A DNA stretch of 64,000 nt from Haematobia irritans (Eukaryota; Arthropoda; Insecta; Diptera; Muscidae): NCBI RefSeq assembly GCF_050003625.1, contig NC_134398.1, positions 203,292,583-203,356,582 on the forward strand. Reading direction: 5' to 3'. This document shows, in pieces, positions 12,385 to 21,245 of the stretch. The position numbers and the translations under genes were made by a program. The stretch's first letter is position 1. Each line of letters begins with the position of its first letter. A model generated the notes under the pieces. The model made no database searches. It had not been told where the DNA came from and saw only the letters and a program-made list of their open reading frames with translations.

Positions 12385-13340
12385 TGCTCAAAATTTTATT
12401 TGTGTAGAAAAATTTGTCAAAATTTGATTTCTATAGAAAATTTTGTCAAAATTTGATTTCTATAGAAAATTTTGTCAAAATTTTATTTCTTTAGAAAATT
12501 TTGTCAAAATTTTATTTCTTTAGAAAATTTTGTCAATTTTTTATAGATAATTTTATCAAAATTTTATTTCATTAGAAAATTTTGTAGAAGTTTTATTTCT
12601 ATAACAAATATTGTCAACATTTTATTTCTATACAAATATTTGTCAAAATTTTATTTCTACAGAAAAGTTTGTCAAAATTTTATTTCTTGGAGACTTTTCT
12701 TAAAATGTTATTTCTATAGAAAGTTTTGTCAAAATTTTATTTCTATAGAAAATTTTGTCAAACATTTTATTTCTATAGAAAATTTTGTAAAAATTTGATT
12801 TCTATAGAAAATTTTGTCAATTTTTTATAGAAAATTTTGTCAAATTTTTATTTTTTTAGAAAATTTTGTAGAAATTTTATTTCTATAACAAATATTGTCA
12901 AAATTTTATTTCTATACAAATATTTGTCAAAATTTTATTTATACAGAAAAGTTTGTTAAAATTTTATTTCTTGGAGACTTTTCTTAAAATTTTATTTCCA
13001 TAGAAAGTTTTGTCAAAATTTTACTTCTGTAGAATATTTTGTCAAAATTTTATTTCTAAAGAAAATTTTGTCAAAATTTTATTTCTATAGAAAAATTTAT
13101 CAAAATTTTATTTCTATAGAAAATTTTGTCAAAACTTTATTTCTATAGAAAATTTTGTCAAAACTTTATTTCTATAGAAAATTTTGTCAAAATTTTATTT
13201 CTATAGAAAATTTTGTCAACATTTTTTTCTATAGAAAATTTTGTCAAAATTTTATTTCTATAGAAAATGTTATCAATAATTCATTTATATAGAAAATTTT
13301 GTATAAATTTTACATCCATAAAAAATTATTTCTATAATTT
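12385..13340 (+). repeat. 29-bp CTATAG satellite array, block 4
   Basis: About 32 monomers inside the element with conserved ends. A run with the unusual sequence TTGGAGACTTTTCTTAAAAT occurs at 12688 and again at 12971, so a segment of about 283 bp is duplicated within the array. Confidence 0.93.
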
Positions 13341-13344
13341 TTTG

Positions 13345-13471
13345 TGAAGTACCTCTTAGTTGGAGTGGAATATTCTGGAAAAATCTACCAAAACCTCATA
13401 AAAATTCTACCAATCTACCAAATAGTAACAAATCTACAATTTTTGGTAGAATTCTACCAATTGTGACAACC
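13345..13471 (+). repeat. Right terminus of the array-carrying element
   Basis: This 127-bp non-satellite end is rich in TCTACCAA and TTGGTAGA words. The innermost pair TTTTTGGTAGAATTCTACCA forms a palindrome around GAATTC. A diverged copy in the opposite strand lies at 48349-48470. Confidence 0.8.
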
Positions 13472-13502
13472 AAGGTACAGATACTAACTGTTAGTGTGTG
13501 AG

Positions 13503-13686
13503 TTATATTTTCTTTCCACATTCCATTCCACATTGCAGTGAAACCACGTAGAGAAGTTTTGAAACACTCAGAAATGCCACCAGTATTACTGAGAGGAGAT
13601 AATCCACCGCTGAAAAACTGTTTGTTATTTTATTGAAACTGAGTTTTAACCCACGATCCTCTGCATGCCAGGTGTGGCTACCTTGA
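13503..13686 (-). mobile_element. tRNA-derived SINE, minus strand, copy 1
   Basis: On the minus strand it reads a tRNA-like head with a B box (GGGTTAAAAC), then CAGCGGTGGATTATCTCC, CAGTAATACTGGTGGCATTT, AAGTGTTTCAAAACTTC and GTTTCACTGCAATGTGGAA. This is the same order as the SINE at 18996-19384. It is cut before the GGCTATAAAAAG block, and the A box is decayed. RNA polymerase III transcription is expected of the family, but this copy looks dead. Confidence 0.85.
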
Positions 13687-13689
13687 CAT

Positions 13690-15175
13690 AAATAGAAATA
13701 ACATAGACTTTTGACAAAATTTCCTACAGAAATACAATTTTGCAAAATTTTCCTATGGAAATACAATTTTAAGTAGGGTAGGTGCAGCAAATGTGGTATA
13801 CCTATTTGTTTTTCGAAAGCAATTTTTTTTTTGTTTTTCTTCGACGAGGCTAAGATTTTACCACATTCATTTTACTGGTGTTAGCCATCTGTGGGCGAAA
13901 AATTAAAACCCCATTTCGGATATATTTGCGAATTTATTAAAAAAAACACATTAAGCACGAATTCATAAAATGTGCAGGTAATGTGGTACACCATAATGTA
14001 GATTTTTTTGTAAAAAAATGAATGCAATATGTGTATCGTAATTGCATACATTTTATGCTTATTTAGTACTCGTCATTTATTTACATACGAAAATTAATAA
14101 ATTTAAAATATATCTTCACACAAAACGAAATTATTAAGAACCACCAAAAAAACTTCGAGCACGGATAAATGTGAATTCTTTCAACTGGCACAAAGAAATA
14201 GTTGCAAAAATCAAATTGATCTTTGATTGCTTCATTTTCTGACATCCACAATCTATTCCGCTAGGTTTAGTTATTCGTATGTTGCTAGGTAGAGAAAAAA
14301 GCTACTATACCACATTACCAGCCTATACCACATTTGCTGCACTTACCCTATTTTTTGACAAAATTTCCTATAGAAATGAAAACATTTTCTATTGAAATGA
14401 AATTATGGCAAAATTTTCTGTAGATGTTAAATTTTGGCAAAATTTTATATAGAAATGAAATTTTGAGAAATTTTCTATACAAGTAAAGTTTTGGAAAAAT
14501 TTTCTAATAAAACAAAATGTTCGATAGAATTTTTTTTTTTTTTTTTTTGAAAAATTACCTTTAAAAATAAAATTTTGAGAAATTTTTCGATATACATGAA
14601 ATTTTGACAACATTTTCTATAGAAATAAAATTTTTACAACATATTCTATAGAAATACAATTTTTAGTTTTTTTAACAAAATTTTCTATAGAAATAAAATT
14701 TTGACAAAAAATAAAAATTTACAAAAATTTCCTATAGAAATAAAATTTTACAAAAATTTTCTATAGAAATAAAATTCTGCAAAAATTTTCTATAGAAATA
14801 GAGTTTTGACAACATTTTTTATAGAAATAAAATTTTGAAAAAAAATTCTATGGAAATAAAATTTGCGAAAATTTTCTATAGAAATAAAATATTGCAGAAA
14901 TTTTCTATAGAAACAAAATATTGCAGACATTTTCTATAGAATTAAAATTTAGCAAAAATTTTCTATGAAAATTAAATTTTGAAAAAAAAATCTATAGAAA
15001 TAAAATTTTGCAAAAATTTTCTATAGAAAAAAATTTTACAGAAATTTTGTATAGAAATAAAATTTAGCAAAATTTTTCTATAGAAATAAAAAAAAAAAAT
15101 TCCATAGAAATAAAATTTTTAGAAAATTTTCCATAAAAATAGAACTTTGCAAAATTTTTTATAGCAATAATCATT
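13690..15175 (-). repeat. 29-bp CTATAG satellite, block 5, split by a TA element
   Basis: Monomers at 13690-13773 and 14350-15175 in the orientation CTATAGAAATAAAATTTTG. The gap is the element at 13776-14348. Many monomers here are GCAAAAATTTTCTATAG rather than GAC. Confidence 0.92.
13776..14348. mobile_element. Non-autonomous TA-flanked DNA element (Tc1/mariner type) inside satellite
   Basis: Ends are GGGTAGGTGCAGCAAATGTG and, at the right, the inverse with a single A/G difference. The repeats match for 24-25 bp through GGTATA. Each end is flanked by TA (13774-13775, 14349-14350). Removing the element joins ...AATTTTAAG-TA-TTTTTTGAC..., which restores satellite sequence, so the boundaries are secure. 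It is 573 bp long with no transposase-like frame. TA duplication fits the Tc1/mariner superfamily; the family is not recognised. Confidence 0.85.
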
Positions 15176-15893
15176 AATAATATAACTTCCAATTGATCAT
15201 GTTAAACTTGAAAAACTTCCCAAACAATTTCCATAACAGAATGTTATAGGATCTGTTATCGATAACATCATAACATAATTGTTTGCTCTTCTGTGTTCTG
15301 TCCCATTATAAAACACTCAAGAAACTCTAAAATTTCAAAAGAGCAATGAGAGTTACAAAGCTAGCACGTGTACTCCAATACAATGCAAACTCATCTCCCC
15401 ACACACCAATGCTAGGTAGCCAGTAAGTAAGAGTTAATAGTAGAACTCTATACTCACCCATATTCACTTACATCCATACATAAGTAGTTGGGGACAAATG
15501 GGCATGATGCCCACCATGCAACATGTTTCTTAAAATCTATATTCCTGAACAAACACGAACGAACGAATATATCCATTGGGGAATAGGAAATCAGCGAACA
15601 ATAGAAGGCAATTCAATGACAATCAAAAGCCTAAGCGCATTTGAACAACGACCATTGTCTGACTGACAAGCCAATGAGTGAAATGATTATTTATTCAGGG
15701 ATGTCGGGACAACACTGACACCCAACATCAAAGTAAACGACAATAATAACAACAACAATGAAAAAAAAACACCAGCATTATGATTAAAAGATAAAAATTG
15801 GAGAACTAACTGTTTATGGTAGTGTGTGGTTGTGGCTGTGGCTCCAATTGTCTCAGAGACAACATACATAACATGGACTATACAACAAACATT
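15176..15893. other. Non-satellite spacer, no gene seen
   Basis: Unique sequence with normal base composition. Open frames of 60-86 codons overlap on both strands near 15690-16160 and have no recognisable motif. The right end abuts the hAT element at 15902. Confidence 0.55.
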
Positions 15894-15901
15894 ATAGACA
15901 C

Positions 15902-16579
15902 TAGAGGTCTGCACAATTCCAGTTGTAAATGCAGAGTACACGTGTACTTGCTACATGAGTACATCTATTTGAAAGAGTCGCAAGGCTATTGGTACACATT
16001 TTGATGAACACCAAAAGCCACGAGTAACTTCTTGTTGCTACTCTGATGTCTTCACTACCAACAAACACATATTCCTCTTTCTCTCTTATTGAAGTGTACT
16101 CAGAGTGATCACGTCGAGTATGTTGCGAGAACAAAACTTCATAGAGTACTCCATGTACCAAGTGCAGTTTCAGAAATACAAAAAACAGTTAATCTCCATA
16201 ATATATGTTTTGGTTTATTATAAAGAACGGCAAACGTTAAGGTAAGTGTGTGACATACATAAATATATGAAATATGTGATATACATACATATCTATGATT
16301 AATAATAATGGAAAGTTTTGCTTCGCACATAACTGAGAAATACTTGTGGTACCACGTGAAGTAAAGAGAATCCATGTTGTACTTTTTCTCAAGTACTTAC
16401 ATTTTTATTGTTCCTTTTTTTCGGAACACATATTGCTTCGGATAAGTACTTGGTGGTATTTGACAAGCAAGTGTTCTCTTCACTTCACTACTTGCGCTCT
16501 GAGAGAAAGACAATGTATGTACTATATTCGACAGCGAATTGCATACATGTAGTGAAAAGTTATTCGATGCAGACCTCTA
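15902..16579. mobile_element. Non-autonomous hAT element with 8-bp target duplication (a)
   Basis: The left end is TAGAGGTCTGCA and the right end is its exact inverse TGCAGACCTCTA. Flanks are perfect 8-bp direct repeats ATAGACAC (15894-15901 and 16580-16587), diagnostic of hAT-type insertion. It is 678 bp with no transposase; frames of up to 86 codons are overlapping and unlike hAT proteins. The interior holds partial dyads such as GTACACGTGTAC near 15936 and paired AAGTACTT words near 16391 and 16444. Confidence 0.9.
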
Positions 16580-16618
16580 ATAGACACCTTTGTTGGCCAC
16601 CTCAAAACACAAGTGAGA

Positions 16619-16623
<5 letters not shown>

Positions 16624-16655
<32 letters not shown>
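16624..16655. repeat. (GA)n microsatellite
   Basis: About 14 GA dinucleotides with one GC interruption, between the two hAT elements. Confidence 0.95.
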
Positions 16656-16656
<1 letters not shown>

Positions 16657-16680
16657 TAGAAGCAGATAGTGATAAAAACA

Positions 16681-17568
16681 CAGTGTTGCCAACTCCCCAA
16701 AGCCAAAAAGCACCAAAAATATATTATAAATTCTAACATACCACCTTCCACCACAAAATCGAAAATTAATTAAATGCTCTACTAAAAAAAAAAAAAAAAA
16801 AAAAACTTCCGAAGATGTATTATGAATTGAATTTTAAGAAGTTAAGGTGGGTATTAAGATCGAGTTTAGCTGTTAAAATAGTCATTTTTCACAATTACTT
16901 TTCTTTACTAATTCATTTTAAGGAATACAAACTTTGTGAAAATTTGCTTTTGACTATTCCCCATTATAATAAAATTTGCAGCAAATATGCATAATTTTAT
17001 ACCGTTTTTACTGATATCGTTTTCACCTTAGCGGCAAAACTCGAACTTAGTACTCACCATTATGAACCGCTATTTAAGTATACACTTTGATCAGTTTTAA
17101 TGCTTTCGTCCAATTCATTTTGATCAGTCATGTTTTTCAACTTTCAAAATATTAATATATGGAAGAAGTCTATTGCTTATTCCAATTCTGCGTGCTTTTG
17201 TGAATTTAATACAACGTTTTTAATGACATCTTTACCAAATTCAAAAATTCGGCACTCATCGTTCGACTTTCCTACAGAATACCCTAAATAACAATATTAA
17301 TTAAAAAATAATCAATACCAACTTCATAACAATCAAATTCTATATTTGGCAATAAATTTGAGTTTCTTCGGCTCTTGAAAGTCTAATCAACATTTTTGTA
17401 TCAATTAAACTGTTCAAAATAAAAAAGCACCAAAAGCACTAAATGAAAATGCCAGAAAGCACCAAGTTGGTGCTTTTTTTTGAAAAGGCACCAAAAAGGC
17501 AATTTGGTGCTTTTTAGAAATCAAAAAGCACTAAATTTGGTGCTAAAAGCACCAAATTGGCAACACTG
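16681..17568. mobile_element. Non-autonomous hAT element with 8-bp target duplication (b)
   Basis: It starts CAGTGTTGCCAA and ends TTGGCAACACTG, a perfect 12-bp inverted repeat. It is flanked by identical 8-bp repeats TAAAAACA (16673-16680 and 17569-17576). It is 888 bp with no transposase. Near both ends, and most densely at 17420-17560, the motif AAAGCACCAAA or its inverse TTTGGTGCTTT recurs about nine times. hAT transposases are known to bind repeated subterminal motifs, so these are probable binding sites (inference). Confidence 0.93.
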
Positions 17569-17759
17569 TAAAAACAACTCGGCCAAACGACTGTCAGACA
17601 TGTGTGGAATATGAAACGCTATAGCGAAGACTACTACAACGATATAGCAAAAGCAACAACGTCTGTTGCAAATGTAAACAGGGAACATGGAAAAGTTGAA
17701 TGGAATGTAACGAAACACATAACGAAACATACTCGCATACATAACATATAGTAGGCAAA

Positions 17760-18150
17760 GTCGTAGACTTACGGTGTTTATGAACTCAGCGGTAGAAAAA
17801 AAACGTGGAGCCTCTTTGATATACTCTACAAAATATGGATAGGAACATGTTAGGGTTCTTTTTGTCAAATCTTAAGGCACGCAGTAAAAGGAAGATCTCT
17901 TAACAAATAGATGAAGTTTTAGACTAACGGTGTCTATAAACTCAGCTTTAGAAAAAACGTGGGAGACCTTGATATACTTTACGAAATATGGATAGGGACA
18001 TGTTAGGGTTCCTTTGACGATGCTTATGGCGATGTTCGCAGTATAAGGAAGATTTCTTAACAAATAGGTGAAGTCGTAGACTAACGGTGTCTATAAACTC
18101 AGCGGTAGAAAAAACGTGGGAGACCTTGATATACTCCACGAAATATCGGT
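17760..18150. repeat. 156-bp tandem repeat, about 2.5 units
   Basis: The marker CGGTGTTTATGAACTCAGC (17776) recurs as CGGTGTCTATAAACTCAGC at 17928 and 18084. Units also share AACGTGGGAGACCTTGATAT and AAATATGGATAGG. The period of about 156 is divisible by three, and the minus strand stays open with a repeating run (YFVKYIKVSHVFSKAEFIDT). I treat it as a repeat by-product, since the frame shifts between units. Confidence 0.85.
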
Positions 18151-18335
18151 GGAACTAATAGGATGAACACATTCATCAATAGAGAAATTTAGGGACATGT
18201 TATGCTTCTTTTTGTCGTTTCTTATGGTACGTAGTACGTTGTTCATTGGTTCAAACATCAAAAAAAATTTTCATGAGTGGGGATGAAACACCTCGGTTCT
18301 GAGTGATTCGAAGCTTTCCTAAGTAAAAGGGAGGT

Positions 18336-18368
18336 CGCAGAGAAGGAATATGATCACCTCAGACAGGG
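18336..18368 (+). mobile_element. Terminal fragment of the AGAGAAGG palindromic MITE
   Basis: CGCAGAGAAGGAATATGATC followed by ACCTCAGACA matches the terminus of the MITE at 57427-57676. Only one end is present. Confidence 0.7.
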
Positions 18369-18586
18369 TCCAAGAGAGTTATGTTTCCTTTTTATGGGAA
18401 ACGATCCTGTAAAGTTTTACTGAGTGACGGAATTGGACAAGGATTAAAAGAAAATTCAATAACATTTCCTGTGAAGTTATATTTTTGAATGTAACGGAAA
18501 GGAGGATAGGATAGCGCCATCTTGTAGATGTAACAAGCAACGACCGTTTGGGAAATCAGCTGTGTAGGACAACAGCCCAGCTCGTC

Positions 18587-18955
18587 AGCGAAGTATAATC
18601 TTCGTCTGATACCGCTTTCCTTTCTCTTCATCAGCGAAGTATAATCGTAGTCTGACACCCCTCCCCCTTCAGTATAATCTTCGTCTGACACGCATTGACC
18701 CCTCTGCCTGCGAAGTATAATCTTCGTCAGGCAAACTCCTCCTCCCCTCTTCGTCATCACCGGACACACCTTTCTCCGCCTGCGTAGTATAATCTTCGGC
18801 CGTCAAACTCCAAAGTATAATCTTCGTTAGGAACACTTTTACCTCTTTGCAAGCGAAATATATTCTTCGTCTGACACACGTCTCCTCGTCTGCGAAATAT
18901 AATCTTTGTCATACAAAATCCTTTCCCAGTGACTGTGAAGTAAAATCTTCGTCCT
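18587..18955. repeat. Nine-copy dispersed tandem repeat with CGAAG-TATAAT-CTTCG hairpin
   Basis: Nine degenerate copies of GCGAAGTATAATCTTCGTC start at about 18589, 18633, 18669, 18709, 18783, 18811, 18853, 18890 and 18936. They are separated by C/T-rich spacers and often followed by TGACAC. The core is a perfect inverted repeat (CGAAG, 6-nt TATAAT, CTTCG). Later copies lose pairing. No matching system is known to me. Confidence 0.8.
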
Positions 18956-18995
18956 GTGTTCCTGGTCCACGATATCCGTAGGAGACATACCCCGA

Positions 18996-19384
18996 GTTGG
19001 AGTCACCGTGGTGCAATGATCAGCATGCCCGCCTTGCATACACAGGGTCGTGGGTTCAAATCCAGTTTCGACCAAACACCAAAAAGTTTTTCAGCGGTGG
19101 ATTATTCCACCTTAGTAATTCTGGTTGGAGCCACCGTTGTGCAATGGTTAGCATGTCCGCCTTGCATACACAGGGCCGTGGGTTCAAACCCAGTTTCGAC
19201 CAAACAGTTTTTCAGCGGTGGATTATTCCACCTCAGTAATTCTGGTAATTCTGGTGACAATTTTTCAAAGCTTCTCAATGTGGTTTCACTGCAATGTGGA
19301 ACGCCGTTCGGACTCGGCTATAAAAAGAAGGTCCTTTGCCATTGAACCTGAACATCGAATTGGGCAGCAGTCAGTGAAAATTGA
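18996..19384 (+). mobile_element. tRNA-derived SINE with a duplicated (dimeric) tRNA head
   Basis: Two tRNA-like heads lie 128 bp apart. Head 1 has an A-box-like TGGTGCAATGATCAGC (19009) and B box GGTTCAAATCC (19053). Head 2 has GTGCAATGGTTAGC (19139) and B box GGTTCAAACCC (19181). Each head is followed by GTTTCGACCAAAC and TTTTTCAGCGGTGGATTATT. The second continues into the family body: GTTTCACTGCAATGTGGAAC, CGTTCGGACTCGGCTATAAA, AATTGGGCAGCAGTCAGTG. The 3' tail is missing. The heads resemble a decayed tRNA (anticodon loop around TTGCAT) but do not fold cleanly, so this is not a tRNA gene. RNA polymerase III transcription is the family's expected mode. Confidence 0.9.
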
Positions 19385-19449
19385 CAAGCGTCTTCTCCCA
19401 TTTTTCAGCAAGGGGTGTTACTCTAGCCACGCTTTCCGTCATCCGTCCA

Positions 19450-19477
19450 CTAGAGGTAATCGAAAGATTACCTCTAG
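19450..19477. other. Perfect 12-bp hairpin with GAAA tetraloop
   Basis: CTAGAGGTAATC, loop GAAA, GATTACCTCTAG. The stem is perfect and the loop is of the GNRA type, the most stable arrangement if transcribed. It lies between the SINE remnant and the RNase H repeats. Function unknown. Confidence 0.85.
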
Positions 19478-19546
19478 AAATTTCACAATTTCCACTGCTC
19501 TTTTCGGTCCACATCAAGTTGGTTTGCTCGCAACCTTCGGAAGAGA

Positions 19547-19853
19547 CCCAACGTCCTCGCCATAGTTCATCATATTTGACATGAGTCCGGCAAAGATATA
19601 AAGACTGCGAAAGAAAAACGTCCCCAAAGACATTCTTCGTTCCACGAGTGCCCTACTTAGCTAGTACATCTGCTTGTTCATTTCCAACTATTCCACAATG
19701 CCCCGGTACCCATCACAGCATAAAGTTGCATTATTCTGTGCAGCGAGAATCTTAAGCTCTCTACGACAGCGGCGTTCTACATTACCTAAGGCCTTTATGG
19801 CTGCTTGGCTTCTGAATAACGGCTCACCAAGCAGCTCCTCTTTGTAGCTGATT
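19547..19853 (-). pseudogene. Non-LTR retrotransposon RNase H fragment, unit 1
   Basis: On the minus strand, 19660-19705 encodes PGHCGIVGNEQADVLA, the classic RNase H motif (histidine, GNE, AD) at the C-terminal end of I/jockey-type non-LTR reverse transcriptase polyproteins. Downstream of it the reading frame is lost. A second minus-strand stretch (19688-19870) reads SQAAIKALGNVERRCRREL, which matches the usual run-up to this motif in another frame, so a frameshift separates the two. No reverse transcriptase or endonuclease domain is present nearby. The enzyme would degrade the RNA strand during target-primed reverse transcription; this fragment cannot. Confidence 0.8.
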
Positions 19854-20528
19854 CCCAACGTCCTCGCCATAGTTCATCATATTTGACATGAGTCCGATAA
19901 AGATATGAAGACAGCGGGAGAAAATGTTCGCAAGGACATTATTCGTTCCACCAGCGTCCTCCTCAGCTAGAAAATCTGCTTCTTCATTTGCCATTATTCC
20001 ACAATGCCCAGGTACCAAGCACAGAGTTAAATTATTCTGTTCACTGGGAATCCTAAACTCTCTACTACAGCGGCGGGTTACCTTAAATATGTCTACAATG
20101 CCGAAGGCCTTTATAGCGACTTGACTGTCGGTGAAGAACCTGAAATCGCTTCATCAACAGCGCCTCAGCAGCTCCTCTTTGTAGCTGATTCCCAACGTCC
20201 TCGCCATAGTTCATCATATTTGACATGAGTCCGATAAAGATATGAAGATAGCGGGAGCAAAATGTCCGCAAGGACATTATTCGTTCCACCAGCGTCCTCC
20301 TCAACTAGAAAATCTGCTTCTTCATTTGTCATTATTCCACAATGCCCAGATACCAAGCACGGAGTTAAATTATTCTGTTCACTGGGAATCCTAAACTCTC
20401 TACTACAGCGGCGGGTTACCTTAAATATGTATGCAATGCCGAAGGCCTTTATAGCGGCTTGACTGTCGATGAAGAAGCTGAAATCGCTTCACTAACAGGG
20501 ACTCAGCAGCTCCTGATTGTATCTGAAT
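19854..20528 (-). pseudogene. Non-LTR retrotransposon RNase H fragments, units 2 and 3
   Basis: Unit 2 encodes VPGHCGIMANEEADFLAEED (minus strand near 19960-20016). Unit 3 encodes VSGHCGIMTNEEADFLVEED (near 20297-20353). Histidine, NEE and AD residues of the RNase H signature are kept. The frame then continues to AGGTNNVLA and a non-homologous tail reading through the unit junction. The two units differ by few substitutions over 337 bp, which suggests recent unequal crossing-over rather than independent insertions. Confidence 0.8.
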
Positions 20529-21245
20529 CCCATCTTCCTCGTCATAATTCATCATATTTGACATGAGTCCGGTAAAGATATAAACACAACGAGAGACAAA
20601 CGTCCGCAGGGGCACTATTCTTTCTACGAGCGTCCTCCTCAGCTAGTAAATCTGCTTCTTATTTTGCCATTATTCCACAATGCCCAGGTACCCAGCACAG
20701 AGTTAAATTATTCTGTTCAGTGGGAATCCTAAACTCTCCGATACAGCGGTACCCCGCCGCTTATGTCTGCAATGCCGAAGTCCTTTGTAGCGGATTGACT
20801 GTCGATGAAGAAGTTGAAATCGCTTCATCAATAGGGACTCAGCAGCTCCTCTTTGTAGCTGAGTGCTAATGAATAGAACTCTTGTCTTCTGAACAGCGCC
20901 TCCTTATAGCTGATTCCCAACATCCTCCATAGTTCATTATATTTGACATGAGTCCGGTAAAGATATGAAGACAGCGGGAGAAAATGTCGGCAAGGACATC
21001 ATTCGTTCCACCAGCGCCCTCCTTAGCTAGTACATCTACTTTTTAATTTCCCACTATGCCCCAATGCACAGGTACCCAGCACAGAATTACTGTTCAGTAA
21101 AAATCCTACGACATCGCCTAACTGCCTTATGTCTACAATGCCGTAGGCCTTTATAGCTGCTGGACTTCTGAATAACGGCCTCATCGACAGCAACTCGGCA
21201 GCTGCTCTTAGTAGCTGAGTCCTAATGAATAGATATGGGGATGAC
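20529..21245 (-). pseudogene. Non-LTR retrotransposon RNase H fragments, units 4 and 5 (decayed)
   Basis: Unit 4 keeps VPGHCGIMAK followed by a stop where the glutamate codon would be. Unit 5 reads VPVHWGIVGN followed by a stop. A longer minus-strand frame at 21023-21247 starts near the run-up RSPAAIKAYGIVDIRQLGDV and ends LGTCALGHSGK, again through a frame change. These are older, inactive copies. Confidence 0.7.

Larger units (their letters stand above)
12347..13471 (+). mobile_element. Complete copy of the array-carrying element (satellite between conserved ends)
   Basis: The left end is TTTGCCATTCGAGCC then AAAAATAATCTACCAAA. The right end runs from AAGTACCTCTTAGTTGGAG (13347) through repeated TCTACCAA/GGTAGAATTC motifs to ATTGTGACAACC (13471). 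The outermost bases form a short imperfect inverted repeat (GTTTGCCA against GGTTGTCA). Between them lie about 0.95 kb of 29-bp monomers. There is no coding sequence, so it would be non-autonomous. The left end matches 8322, and the right end matches 48349-48470 in inverse orientation. Insertion appears to split a 96-bp host repeat. The superfamily is uncertain; a Helentron-like or foldback-like element are both possible. Confidence 0.7.
19547..21245 (-). repeat. Five tandem copies (about 335 bp) of a non-LTR RNase H region
   Basis: Units begin with the mark CCCAACGTCCTCGCCATAGT at 19547, 19854, 20191, 20529 (diverged) and 20916, giving periods of 307, 337, 338 and 387. All share CATCATATTTGACATGAGTC, the RNase H block and CTCAGCAGCTCCT. 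Units 2 and 3 are almost identical, so duplication is recent there. Units 4 and 5 carry stop codons in the motif. Confidence 0.9.

Noticed and set aside
8322..13471. One 5.1-kb element from the left end at 8322 to the right end at 13471
   Set aside because: A second left end lies at 12347, and the sequence between 10250 and 11690 is unique, so two copies (one truncated) explain it better.
18587..18955. CRISPR-like array
   Set aside because: Repeats are degenerate, spacers vary widely, no cas genes exist, and the context is a eukaryotic genome.
19001..19200. Two tRNA genes
   Set aside because: A and B boxes are present but the acceptor and anticodon stems do not pair, and the sequence continues into a SINE body.
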